Assembly: GCF_020080835.1 (NCBI RefSeq)
Contig: NC_058159.1
Coordinates: 5,580,001 to 5,644,000, forward strand
Length of the DNA stretch: 64,000 nucleotides
Source of the DNA: Cotesia glomerata
Lineage: Eukaryota; Arthropoda; Insecta; Hymenoptera; Braconidae
Direction of reading: 5' to 3'
Position 1 is the first letter of the stretch, and the number at the start of each line of letters is the position of its first letter. The position numbers and the translations under genes were made by a program. The notes below the pieces were generated by a model. The model was not told the DNA's origin. It did no database searches and saw only the letters and a list, made by a program, of their open reading frames with translations. Below, piece by piece: positions 1 to 11,652 of the stretch.

Positions 1-1156
1 TTATTCATAAATTTATTGAATCTATCGTTTCAGGATTTAAATCAGCGTCTTCACGGCAGCGGTCAAAAGAAGAAAATAAATGTCGGATTCAAATAAATTT
101 ATAATTTTTTTTTTTTATTTTAATCAAATTGTGAATGTATCTTTAATTAAGACCGTCCTTGTATTATACAATTAGTGAGTTGGTGTGTTTGAATTTTTAA
201 AAAATAGTGAACAAAAAATTAAATTTATTATTTATGCCGTCTTTTAACTTTTTCTACTTGTCAAAAAAAATAATTAAAAAAAAAAAAATTTACAGTGCAT
301 TTTTAAGGTGATGATTGGTTATTTATGAATGTTATTATAAATATTCAAAATAATAATAATAATGTAGCTATAATAATTAAAACTTAGATTTACTAACGAA
401 TTACTGAAATGTTTATAAAAAAATTTATTAATTTTTTTTTAAACAATTTTTTATTGATTTATAATTTTATCATTTTACAACATAATAAATAAAAATTGAT
501 AATTAATATAACACATATTTCTTTGGGTACGATTGTATGGATTATTTATCACGCTAGACACCAAACTATTATAAATATAAAATACTTTTTTTTTTTTTTT
601 TTTTTTTTTAATTAATTCGCATTAACTTGTAAATCGGTAGTAATTTAATTAATATTTTATTTTAATAATTTAATTCAAATTTAACAATTTATTAATGGTA
701 AAAATTGTTGAATTTTTTTGATAATAACTTCAATACAATTAATACCTTTTGATTTAATTAACAATAAATCAATACAAGTCTTATAAATTCAAATTTAAAG
801 CTGTTGAGCAAAAAAAAATTTTTTTTCAAGCGATTTAATTTATTATTTGCGTTAAAAGCAAAATTAATAATTTCTTTACAATTTTTTTAAATAATAATAA
901 TTTAATTAAAACTCTAATTGCATTATTTTTCCTACTTTTATAGTAAAAAATTCAATTGCTAGTGACAATTATTAAATTTTTTACACTTTCAATTACGCGC
1001 CTTACAATTAATCTCAATACTGTTCAGTAAAAAGAAAAATAGTTAAATGTGCGTTAAATTTCCTGACATTTATGTGCAATCGATTAATTTTATCAAACAA
1101 TATTTTATTGCTTGGTAGTTTTTTTTTTTAAAAAAAAAAAAACTCAATTAAATTAA
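1..1156. other. AT-rich intergenic stretch, no gene seen
   Basis: No open frame with recognisable protein similarity and no RNA gene was seen. The stretch is extremely AT-rich, with homopolymer runs such as the T run near 585-609. It ends where the inverted-repeat element at 1157 begins. Confidence 0.6.
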
Positions 1157-1872
1157 GGGGGGAAATACGTGTAGAAGGCCATTTTCATTAATTTTTTTAA
1201 GGTAAAAAAAATTAATATTATTTATTGAAACTATCAGGTTATTTTATAGATATATTTATGAGTATTTTTTCGTATTAAACAACAATATAACTTGACAAAT
1301 AGCGGAGATATCAGCTAATACACATCATAGGTTGCTTTGAGTCAACGTCACATATTTTACATTATAATTTTAATTTTAATTATTATTATCATTTATACTT
1401 TTTTTATGTGTATCTTCTATATGAATTTCAATTCCAAAAAAAAAAATTTTCATTTTTTAGAGGTTGAAATTAAATCGTGATTATTTACCTTTTTTTCATA
1501 CATTATATATTAAAAAAAAAAAATAGTTTAAATAAAAATATCACTTATGATGGAGGTTCATATTCAGCGTAATTGTATAAAGAAAAGTAATTTTTCTGTG
1601 TCATTAATTTCAGATAAAAATTGTGACTTCCATAGTGCACACCAACTGCTAAGTCGGTAGTGGACCCTAGGAACTTCACCGTCCATCTTCCGGCATTAAA
1701 TAAATCATATTTACTTATATTATATTTATACTATATAGTATTTATAAGGTAAAAGAGCTTATAACAATTTATGCGTCCTTTTACTTTTGCAAAGGTAAAA
1801 GAGCGTATATTTTTTTTTTTATTGCCAATCGAGTAGTAGATACATTCTACGCTTAAAATTGAAAAAAAAAAT

Positions 1873-1921
1873 TACAAAGGTAAAAGGGCGTATGTCTTTA
1901 ATTATACGCCCTTTTACTTTT
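1873..1921. repeat. Perfect-stem hairpin inside the 1157-2679 element
   Basis: AAAGGTAAAAGGGCGTAT at 1875-1892 faces its reverse complement ATACGCCCTTTTACTTTT about 10 bp downstream. Degenerate copies of the arm motif recur at about 1748-1805, 1950, 2380 and 2420. Confidence 0.7.
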
Positions 1922-2125
1922 AAGAATTCGAAATTTTGGTGATTTAGAGGTGAAAGGGCTTATAATTTTTTTTTCGGTCAGTTTACAAAAGAACATATTG
2001 GTAGTTTAAAAATGTAAAAAAAAAAAAACTTTCTGTGGTAGCAGCGGCGTAAAATCCCAACTATACAATTTTTTAAAGTTAAAAAAGAAAATATATTAAC
2101 AAAACAATAAAGTACGCGTGATTTA

Positions 2126-2175
2126 ATTATTTACGTAGTTTTTACTCTAAATTATTTACGTAGTTTTTACTCTAA
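2126..2175. repeat. 25-bp perfect direct duplication
   Basis: The unit ATTATTTACGTAGTTTTTAC plus CTCTAA-type end occurs twice head to tail (2126-2150 and 2151-2175) with no difference. A third, degenerate copy follows. It lies inside the 1157-2679 element. Confidence 0.75.
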
Positions 2176-3113
2176 ATTAATTACTTAATTTTTACGTAAT
2201 TTGTTTTTGATTGATTTATTTTCTATTTATTTATATCAAACTTTGTATATGAGGCTGTTATTTTTGTATAACTTGTGAATGTATTATTCAACATTTGGAA
2301 TCAAAATTACAACTCTTTTTTCACAGATTTTTACGTTTCAAACAATTTCAAACCGAATGGCAAAAAAAAAAATTTTTATACGCCCTTTCAGCACAAATCC
2401 CTATTAACCCTTAGCTATAAGCCCTTTAACCTTTAGGCATGCGATATAACATTATATAATATCATATAATATTATATTATATAATATCAAGACAACCTAC
2501 GATGTGTATCAGCCGATATCTCCGTTACTTTTTAAGTTATATTGTCGTAAAATATGGAAAAATATAAATATATGTATAAAATAATCTGATAGTTTCAATA
2601 AATAACATTAATTTTCATACCTTAAAAAAATTAATAAAAAATCAGGATGAAAATGTTTTTTTACACGTATTTTCCCTCTTCAGGATTTTTTTTTTGTTAT
2701 TACAAACTCATTTGTTCAAATTAATGATACGAGAAGAAATTAAATAATTATTAATATTATAACTATCATAATTTTTGATAGTATAATAAAAATTGATGTA
2801 ATTGATAACAGTTGTGTATTTAATACTGTCGCATTGCGGCTAGAATAATAGAGCCGCGACATTCAGAACCTCAGCAATTATTAAACATCAATAAACGTGA
2901 ATGGTCAATAAAAAACCGATTAATAAACAAAGCTTCGTTGCACAATTATAAAGTTTACAATAGATTTTAAAAAAGGCAATTCGAACAATTCCTTAAGCTA
3001 TTGAATAATTGTTTAAATAACCAGCGGTTTTTACCTAGCGAACGCGTAATAACTTAAGTACATTATTATCATTATTAATTTAATAATAATAATAATAATA
3101 ATATAAACAGTTA

Positions 3114-6100
3114 TTAAAATTCTGGAGGTGGACCGTACATATTATTAAGTTGTTGCGTGCATCGTATAAATGTCGCACGCCGAGACAATTCACGTATTTT
3201 AGAAGCACCGACATATGTACATGCTGATCTCAGTCCACCGAGGATGTCCAGTACGGTTGTCTCTACAGCTCCTCGATAAGGCACCTCGACAGTCTTGCCT
3301 TCCGATGATCTGCAATAATAATAAAAATTCTATTTATTAATTAAGAGACATTTATTGTGATCTTCTTGTATTTATATGGATTATATATTTGTAAATTTTC
3401 TCACGTTTGCAGACCAATGATTTTGCATTTGATTTTCACAAGAATTATTTTCATTATTTCTACAATAATAATGATAATAATAATAATAACGAAAATAGAA
3501 GTCATTTAGTCTTCGGTAATTTTATTTGAATTTTTTTTTTTGTGAAATAATTAATATTGATATATATTACTAAAAAAAAAGTTGGTAAATAGTCTTAAGC
3601 GATTGTTTAATAAGTTAGTTATTATAAATAAAAGAGCTACCGCACACTAAAATCATCTGAGGCATATTTATTGTGATTTCGCTGTTGAGCATCTCGGTTA
3701 TATGAGATATTAAATCATAACTTGGCGAGTGAATCCTTTTTGGTAGTTCTAGAGTCTCTTATATATTCATATATTTATGAACCACTACACATATATAAGA
3801 CCAATAATATAATACATAAAATCTTATAAGACTACTCTGAATTCTTGATACTACTTATATTTTTTTTTATACTTTAAGGATACATATATCTCGATTACAA
3901 GTTGCAGTAAATAAATTTTAAAATTCTTTTCAAATCGTCTGAGCGATTTTTAAAAATAATTTTATTAGTAACAAAATTTTTATTTTATAATTAAAGATTA
4001 AATACTAATTAATTAACTTAATAAGTGAAATTACTATAAAAAATTTTATTCGAAACTAGCAACCTCTGCAGTCACTGTGCGACAGTTGAGATTTACGGAT
4101 TATAAATAAGAAAACTTTGCCTTAATTATTTTTTTATATTTATAATCCTACTATACATAGTTTGGGTAATTTTTAAATAAATTTAAAAAATAAAAGTGCT
4201 ATCACAGGATCAATTTCAATTAATTTAATGGACAAATGTGATGGAATAAATTTATAGAACAAAAAAACTATTAAAAATTCCTCCAAAAAATTGACTACTA
4301 AAAAATCTATGGGTGATTCTCTGTAAGGATGTTTTTTGCTGTCCCAGGCATTTTTTTATTAGAAAAATTGTTATTTTGTTACTAAAAAAAATTTATTACG
4401 AAAGTAAAAAAACATTTCTATTTGGAGCATTGAAAACTAAAATGAAATAAATTTTGGTTTTTTTGCTATAAATTCATAAACCACCGAAATATCAGTCTCC
4501 TGGACTGTCCCATTCCCAAAATTAAAATTTTAAGATTAAATTTTAAGTTATTCGTCCATAATATATAATTTGGTCCATAATGTTTATAAACTTAATTAGT
4601 TAACTAACAATCTTCTTCAATAAAAAGTATCAAAAATTAATTTGTTTCATTAAATTCATTAAACCAAAGTTTGTTCCAGGCATTTTAAGATCAGTCCCCT
4701 GCCAGAAGTTCAAAGCCAAAAAAAAAATCTAGCGTGTTATTTTACCTTTTGTAAGGTTTATAAGGATCTAACTAGCCTTGAGTTAATAACCATAGGGCTA
4801 TTAGCGCTTTATCGCCATTTTATTTAGTGTCAAAGCACCGTTTGTGCTGGAAATATGTGTCTGGGTCACTTCAAAACTCAGTCCCCTGGCAGCTATTTTT
4901 ATTTATAATTTATTTATAAAATTGGATTCATAAATCTTAATATTATTCTAATTAATGTAAACATTCATTGAGAACTTGAAAAGTTGAATGCATTGAAATA
5001 GTTTGCTTGATTTTTCTCAATTTGATAGAAAAAACAGTCCCCTGGCAAGCAGTCCTCTGTCATGTTATATGGCAAAAGATACACAAATATCGAAAAAGGA
5101 AAAATTAATTCGGCTGTTTATTTATTATGATCAAGCTGATAGTTTTGTAGACCTTGTTAATTTTTTTTCTAATAAAATCAAAAATAATTTGGTCGGACAA
5201 TTTTGTACAGATTTAAGACGTCCTTATAGAGAATCACCCATATAAAACTAAAAGGCACTAATTCTTGTCTCGATCTTTCTGATGATACCAAATTAAACTA
5301 TAAAAATTCCTTTAAAAATAATAATATGCTTGTCAGAAAATTTTCCTTACTCTCTCAATTATTTAAATCATAAATAACTATCGCTAAAAAATATCAAACC
5401 CAATTTACGATAAAAATATACTCGTTACTAAATTTTTCTTAGTATCTTAATTATATAAATTAATTTTTGACATATAACTGCATTTACGTGCACAAAACAA
5501 AATAAATAAATAAACAAATTTTGTTTATCGCGAAATTCGAATCTATTTAAAACTACTTCGAAAACTTATCATAATAAATAAACTATTTTAGAAAAGCATA
5601 TGAAACATTGAAAAGGCACTAATTCAGGTCTCGACCTTTCCAATGAAACTAAATTTAATTAGTTTTAAAAAATTTAATTAGTTTAAAAACTCATTCTATC
5701 ACATAAATACACCAGGCAAAGTTTCCTTTTCTTAATTATATAAATAATAATTATGAAATTACCTGTACTCAGCTATACCACCGGAATGTTTATCCATAGC
5801 AGTATTGGAAGACATCCCATAAAAAAGTTTAACTTTTCTACCATTTCGTTCCGTAACACTACCACCGCATTCATCATGACCCGCAAACATACCGCCAGCC
5901 ATAACAAAATCAGCACCAGCTCCAAATGCTTTAGCCAAGTCACCTGGACATGTACAACCACCGTCCTTTAAAATAAAAATAAATAAATCGCTTTAATTAT
6001 AATAACTTCAATGATTTTAAATCACTTATTGTAATAATAAAAATTTTTAAAAATAAAAAAAAATTCCTACGGAAATAATATGGCCCTTAAGCCCATGAGC

Positions 6101-8129
6101 AGCATCAGCACATTCAATAACAGCAGACAATTGTGGATATCCAACTCCCGTTTTCATCCTAGTGGTGCAGACAGAGCCAGGACCAATTCCAACTTTAATT
6201 ACGTCGGCGCCGGAGAGTATTAATTCTTCAACCATTTCTCCAGTTACGACATTTCCTGCCTAATAAATATGAATAAATATATAGATAAACTAAACCTAAT
6301 GATAAGAAACTGCTCGTGACTCATTACCGAGATTATTAATTTTATTCTTTTTATTTTAAGTTATTTGATCGATAAAAATTTGATATACAGAGTACTAGCG
6401 GGTACTGGTACTGGTACTGGTATTATAAACAGTACAAACCAGTTAAGCTTATTTATTTATTTAAAATATCAATTGCACTTACGATAATCGTATGACTCGG
6501 AAATTCAGCCCGGACTTTTCTTACATACTCGACAAAGTGTTGGGAGTATCCATTAGCCACGTCCAAGCAGATAAATTCAATATCAGGTACAGCTCCAATA
6601 ACGTTTTTTAATCGATCAAAGTCATTATCGCTGGTACCTGAGCTCACAGCCATATGCTTTAAACAATCTTGATTTTTTGATGCAAATTCTTTCCATTCTT
6701 CAGCAGTATAATATTTGTGCATTGCTGTGAAAATTCCATGCTGAAAAAAAATATTTATTATATCATGAGATTATTAGATAGATATTGATTGTTTATTTTT
6801 TTTTTTTAACATAAAATAGTTATAAAAAAAAAATAAATGTATGAAAAAAATTTTTTTATAGATAATTTTTGATAATAATAATAATAAATTAATAATGATA
6901 ATTTTAAATTGACTTTAAAATTTTTTAATTTTAAGACTTATTTTATCTTATCATTGGATCATTAAATGATACTTTTACTAATGATTCTTTAAGCCATGAC
7001 ACTAATAATTAAATTTTTCAATAAATAAAAAAATAAAAATTTTAAATAAAAAAAACATTAGTTAATTATTATTATTATTGTGTTTTTTAAACTAAAATTA
7101 ATATTTTCAGCTGTCAGTTATTTTAAATATCATTATAATTAATATAATAAATAATGTAATTAAAATTAGCAGACATTTGATAATTTTTTATTAATATTTT
7201 CAATAAAAAATTTCAGATAGCTAATTTAATTTATAATAAATTTAGCAGACATTGATAATTTTTTTAACAAGTGAATTATGGTAAAAAAAATTGACATGTA
7301 GAAATAAAAAAAAAATAAAAAATGCAATTTAAAAAAAAAAAATTAAAAAAATTATCAAGTGACTGCTAACTTAAATGTAATTTTAATTTTCACAATGAAT
7401 AAACAAAAAAAATACTAAAGTTAGCCGACGTTTTTTTTTAATTTTTTTTCATTGGTTAAATTAGAACTAAAAAATATTTTTTTAAAATTGCACTAATAGT
7501 TTTTCAAGTTTTTTACAGATGAAATTTTTTTTTTTAACAATTTTTTCAATAAAAAAAATTCTAAAAATTCTTAGATGTCGGCTAATTTAATTTTCATTAA
7601 AAAAAATGTAAGCAAGTACCTTAGCCAAAGCTTTAGCCATTTCAAATGTACCAACAGTATCCATATTCGAGGCCATCACAGGTATACCCTTGTATGTACG
7701 TTTCGAATTACGAAACGTCATTTCACGAAAGAGGTCCACCTAAAAAAAGCACATCAATCATACACTTTTACTATTTTTTTATCTAACATGTTTCATAATT
7801 CCTAATTCCTTCATTCAATCTTTACTAAAAAAAGTCTGACACAATAATTACCGCTGGATATTTATAAAATAGTTCTAAATATATATAAATATAAATATAA
7901 ATATAAATATGTGTGATATTTTATTTACGGAAGCCAGAATTATTATCGATTGGAATTATTTTGACAGGACTGTCGTAAATATAAACATTTAATAAAACTG
8001 GAGTGGAATAAAAATCAATAAAATATAAAGAATAAATGTTACCTCTGATCTACTCTTCAAAGTGCTCCTCTTGGGTCTTAACAACACATCTTTGAAGTCT
8101 AACTTGATGTCATTGATGATATTCGGCAT
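3114..8129 (-). CDS. GMPR: GMP reductase (GMPR), six exons, complete
   Basis: Catalyses NADPH-dependent reductive deamination of GMP to IMP and ammonia, a cytosolic purine-salvage step. Minus-strand exons are 8043-8129, 7620-7739, 6483-6740, 6071-6259, 5763-5965 and 3114-3309. Every junction has GT..AG and the joined frame is open for 350 residues plus TAA, close to the 345-348 of animal enzymes. Seen in the translation: start MPNIINDIKLDFKDVLLRPK; NMDTVGTFEMAKAL; the active-site loop GIGPGSVCTTR with the cysteine at residue 186, the same number as in human GMPR; the glycine-rich DGGCTCPGD at about 219; LFYGMSS; and C-terminal RATFIRCTQQ. The ATG at 8129 is chosen because it begins the family's conserved N-terminus. 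The last intron (3310-5762) is swollen by a Helitron and a nested element. The related IMP dehydrogenase is excluded by the short length and lack of CBS domains. Confidence 0.97.
3361..4055. repeat. ~690-bp duplicated segment next to Helitron 3' end (in GMPR last intron)
   Basis: This segment, starting CTTCTTGTATTTATATGG, is repeated almost base for base at about 25817-26505. In both places it directly abuts the CTAG end of a set-A Helitron. The flanks outside the segment differ (ATTGTGAT versus ATTTGGA before CTTCTTG), so the two copies were duplicated as one unit together with the Helitron end. No coding potential was seen. Confidence 0.8.
4056..5742 (-). mobile_element. Helitron, set A, in the GMPR last intron
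   Basis: Read on the minus strand, the element ends in CTAG at 4056-4059, preceded by GGTTG-type spacing and a degenerate GC-stem hairpin at about 4066-4090. It is followed by T. Its 5' region, near 5730-5742, resembles the TTAATTATATAAAT start module. The body matches the ~740-bp units at 26506-28720, but a 931-bp element (4310-5240) is inserted in it. It carries internal copies of its own 5' module near 5330-5460. No RepHel protein is encoded, so it is non-autonomous. Confidence 0.7.
4310..5240. mobile_element. TA-flanked inverted-repeat element nested in the intron Helitron
   Basis: The ends TGGGTGATTCTCTGTAAGGA (left) and TCCTTATAGAGAATCACCCA (right) are inverted repeats of about 20 bp. 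TA occurs on both sides (4308-4309 and 5241-5242). The Helitron copies at 26761 and 27500 give the uninterrupted site, AAAAAATATATAAAACC, so the insertion boundaries are certain and the target duplication is TA. That is compatible with the Tc1/mariner group, though no transposase is present. The interior repeats an AGTCCCCTGGCAG-like motif several times (about 4495, 4690, 4880, 5036). The 80-codon open frame at its right end does not resemble a known protein. Confidence 0.85.
7100..7575. repeat. Dispersed AT-rich repeat with GCAGAC/GTCGGC cores (GMPR intron 2)
   Basis: Degenerate copies of a family whose recognisable words are TTAGCAGACATTTGATAATT, AAAATTGACATGTAGAAATT and CAAGTGACTGCTAACTTTAATG. 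The same words recur at 8640-9640, 16320-16985, 17585-17705 and 60350-60600 in both orientations. No termini or coding capacity could be defined. Confidence 0.6.
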
Positions 8130-8640
8130 TGTGTTATTATTAAGATGAATGCGAATGTGATACGGCAACTGTGAATGCTCTTAGCGGACTAAGTTGACAA
8201 GACAAGAGTCGGTTATTGCTGTCAAGACCGTCAGCTCAAGTACCGTCAAGAATGTACAAGGTCTAGGTTGCCTTGAGACCAACGAAAACTCACCAAGACT
8301 TCTCGGTTCTCGGTTCACTCCGACCTCCGACTCTCTACCTCTTCCTTAGCTCTGGCTCTCTCCTCTGCTCCGTTGCTCCGTTGCTCCGCACTCCGCTGTT
8401 TACGAACCTCGTATACGTATATACTTATGTTCTTATCGTGTGTGATGATTATTATATGTGTGATTGCCAGTTGTTATATGTACTTACTTACTTACTAACT
8501 TACTACATGAGATACGAGTTTGGAAAGTCGGTCGAGCAGATTGTGGTGATATGAGAGCAGGAATATACATATAATTAAATAAGAAATACTGTTAGATATT
8601 TGTACTTGTTGTTGGTAAGATCGCTAGAACAATAATACTA
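8130..8640 (-). promoter_or_regulatory. Upstream flank of GMPR, probable promoter/5' UTR
   Basis: The 500 bp before the GMPR start codon is clearly richer in G and C than the neighbouring introns and intergenic DNA (e.g. 8150-8420). It has no better coding reading. No TATA box or unambiguous initiator could be picked. The call rests on position and composition only. Confidence 0.3.
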
Positions 8641-9640
8641 CTGAAATTATGAAAATTAAGTTTGCCGACATTTATAAATTAAAAAAGAATTTTTTTATTG
8701 AAAAAATTACTACAAAAAAAAAGAAAAAAAACATTGTCATTTATTAAAAACTTGAAAAACTGTAAGTGCAATTTTTTAAAAATATTTTTTTGTTCTAATT
8801 TAATTATTAAAAAGAAAATTTAAAAACGTCGGCTAACTTTAGTATTATTGAAAATTAATATGAAAATTAATTTAGCAGACGTTTTATAATTTTAAGAATT
8901 TTTTTAATAAATAAATTATGTCAAAGAAAATGAGGAAAAAAATTGACATTTAGAAAATTAAAAAAATTAAAAATCCAAAAATTTTTAGAAATAATTTTTC
9001 GGAGCAAATTTATTTATTAAAAAAAAAATCAAAAAATTGTCAAGCAACTGCTAACTTTAATGTCATAAATTTTTCAGATATTTTATCATTTTTGGAATTT
9101 TTTCTTTTAATTATGGCAAAAAAAATTTACATGGAGAAATTTAAAAAAATTAAAAATGCAATTTTTTAAAAATAATTTTTTTGAATAAATTTGTTTGTTA
9201 AAAAAAATTAAACAATTCTAGTGACTGTTAACTTTAATGTCATAAATTAATTTAGCAAAATTATTTTTAAAAAATTGCATTTTTAATTTTTTTAAATTTC
9301 TACATACCAATTTTTTTTTCTTATTTTTTTTACCATAAATTATTTGTTAACAAAAGTTCTAAAAATTATTAAATATCTGCTAAATTAATTTTCATTAGTT
9401 TAACAGATATTTGATAACAAAGAATTTTTGTTACATATAAATTTTGGAAAAAAATTGACATGTAGAAATTTTAAAAAATTAGAAATGCAATTTTTTAGAA
9501 ATAATTTTTTGTTCAACTTTTTTTTGCTACTATTTATTTGTTAAAAAATTTTTTTAATTATAAACCATCTGTTAAATTAATTTTCATGAAATTATCAGAC
9601 GTTCAAAATTTTTTTTTCACTATTTTCATTAACTTAATTA
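8640..9640. repeat. Cluster of AT-rich dispersed repeat copies (GCAGAC family)
   Basis: Four or more degenerate copies in alternating orientation, each recognised by TTAGCAGACGTTT, AATTGACATTTAGAAA or GTGACTGCTAACTTTAATGTC. The copies alternate with A- and T-runs. No terminal repeats or protein were seen. Confidence 0.6.
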
Positions 9641-11132
9641 GAATAATATTGAAGTTACTTAGCTGACAATTGTCACTTTTTTTTATTTTTATAACTAATC
9701 AATTACAATAATAAAAAAAAACTAATAATTTTTTCTAACTTTCACATGTGAAATTTTTTTCATAATAATTTTATTATAAAATTTTATAAAAAAATATGTA
9801 ATGTCTGTAAACTTCAATGTTATAAATAAGAACTAACAAAATATTTTTAAAAAATTGCTCCTTAATAACAATTATTAAAAAAATTTTCATGTAAAAATCA
9901 TAAAAAACTATTAATTGAATTTATTAAAAATAATTTATTTTTTTAGCTAATTTATTTGTTTAATATCACTGATTTTTTATCCAAATTTAAATAAATAATA
10001 ACAATTTTGTTTAATTTAAAAAAGGAGTACTGATATATATTTTGGGGAAATTAAAATCAACTTAAAAACAACTTTTGAACCAAAATTTTATTCATCAAAT
10101 ATTTGAATAAAACTACATACAATAATTTAATTGACTTTTTTTAATTAAAAAAAAAAAAAAAAAAATCGATTCTTACAAAGACTAAGCAAAAAATAATTAC
10201 AAGTAAAATAATTAAAGTAAAAAGCTTAAACACCATACATACAATTATTTAGAGCAGACATATAAATACTGTGTTAGGCCAATCAATTATTCGTAAAATG
10301 ATTAGTTAATTATTCCTGAGTAATGGCAGTTAATAATTAAGTAATAAGTATCACAAGCATTATCGATTTGACTTTTGTGTCACAAGCGCGAAAAGTTCAA
10401 TATTCTCGTTAAATACATTTACATACACGCTAATTACTATTGAAATTTAATATTCTACATATTATTTTTTCTAGACAATTATTAAAAGAATTTATAAAAG
10501 TTTTATAATAAAGAAATTAATATTTACTTGTAAGTCTTTAATTTTGTGCTGGATTCTGTATTATTAGTTTATATTTTATCACAGTACGAGTAAACAGAAA
10601 TTGGTTCAAAGTATTACAAATTACTATTATCATTTATTTTTTTTTTTTTTTCATTTTAATGGAAATTAAAAATTTATTAAAATCCGTTTTTTAATTTTCA
10701 CGGAATTTTCAAGTATCCAGAACAATACTTTTTTTTTTAAAACATTCACTTTAAAATATTACAGAAATATTTTAACTTAATTGTAAGATTACAATAAGTT
10801 AATTGGAATACAATTAAAAATAATTACGCTTCATCAGAATTTTTTTCAACTAACAACCTAATTTTTTAATTTATTCTTTGATATTCAATATGAATCATAC
10901 TTTAAATTATTTAAATAAAAATAATTCCGAATTTACTAACACAATTTTTTGACATACAAATATGTTTACAAATATCAGATCATATTTCTACCTAGATTAT
11001 TAAAAAAAAAAATAATTCAAATTTTCTAAGAATAAATAGTACAAAATTTAAGTAGACCACACAGTAAAAAAAATATAAATAATTTAAATTGTAAAATATT
11101 TCCATCAAAAATTAATAACTCATATTTTTAAA
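9641..11132. other. AT-rich intergenic stretch, nothing recognised
   Basis: Low-complexity AT-rich sequence without a supported gene, RNA or mobile element. It ends at the TTAA flanking the element at 11137. Confidence 0.5.
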
Positions 11133-11136
11133 TTAA

Positions 11137-11648
11137 GGTAGTTGTCGTGGTTAAGGCATATATAGTGTAGAAAATTCTAAATTTTTGTATACTTATTAAG
11201 GATACGCTGATACAATTATCCTTAAAATTTGAAGTCAATTGACCACCTATAACCCGAGATAAATTTAATTAAAAATTGGATATTTAACATTTATTGCATA
11301 CGCTCTCCGGAGTTCTGTATCAGTTTTTTTAGTTATAAAAAAAAAAATAACTAACTGTCAGAAATTTCCAAAAAACTGACAGTTTTTCTATTGTATTTGT
11401 TGTGAGTTTAAAAAAAAATAAAAAAAAATTTTTGACCATCCAATTATTTATATACAACGGATTAAAGTTCAACAATTAATGAAAAAGTATACATAGAGTA
11501 TATCTATATATATGAATACTGAATAGTTTACGTCTCCAAGGGTTCAGGCTAGTGTAAAAATTATAGATTACTTAGCTTACAAGTTCAGATACTTTTGCGG
11601 CGCATATAATCTCTAATTTTTTGACAATATTGTACCGCGACAACTACC
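11137..11648. mobile_element. TTAA-flanked MITE 1
   Basis: Short terminal inverted repeats GGTAGTTGTCGTGG (left) and CCGCGACAACTACC (right) are each flanked by TTAA (11133-11136 and 11649-11652). TTAA target duplications are characteristic of the piggyBac and Kolobok superfamilies. The 512-bp interior is non-coding, so the element is non-autonomous. Its right TTAA is shared with the next element. Confidence 0.8.
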
Positions 11649-11652
11649 TTAA

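Larger units (their letters stand above)
1157..2679. mobile_element. Inverted-repeat DNA element (~1.5 kb), non-autonomous
   Basis: About 180 bp at the left end (1157-1335) reappears in inverted form at the right end (2486-2679). The outermost bases read GGGAAATACGTGTA on the left and TACACGTATTTTCCC on the right. The inner parts of the arms match over an AAACTATCAG / CTGATAGTTT segment and a CAACCTA-type segment. The interior has no coding potential. It is full of a GGTAAAAGGGCGTAT-like motif in both orientations, including the hairpin at 1873-1921. The layout is that of a foldback or long-TIR MITE. No clear target-site duplication could be fixed in the AT-rich flanks, so the exact ends may be off by a few bases. 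Confidence 0.65.

Noticed and set aside
4056..5742. Possible autonomous Helitron
   Set aside because: No Rep or helicase motif was seen in any frame of any Helitron copy in the window.
5773..5961. Minus-strand open frame overlapping GMPR exon 5
   Set aside because: It is the wrong frame of a real exon; the GMPR frame through 5763-5965 gives the conserved DGGCTCPGD and LFYGMSS.
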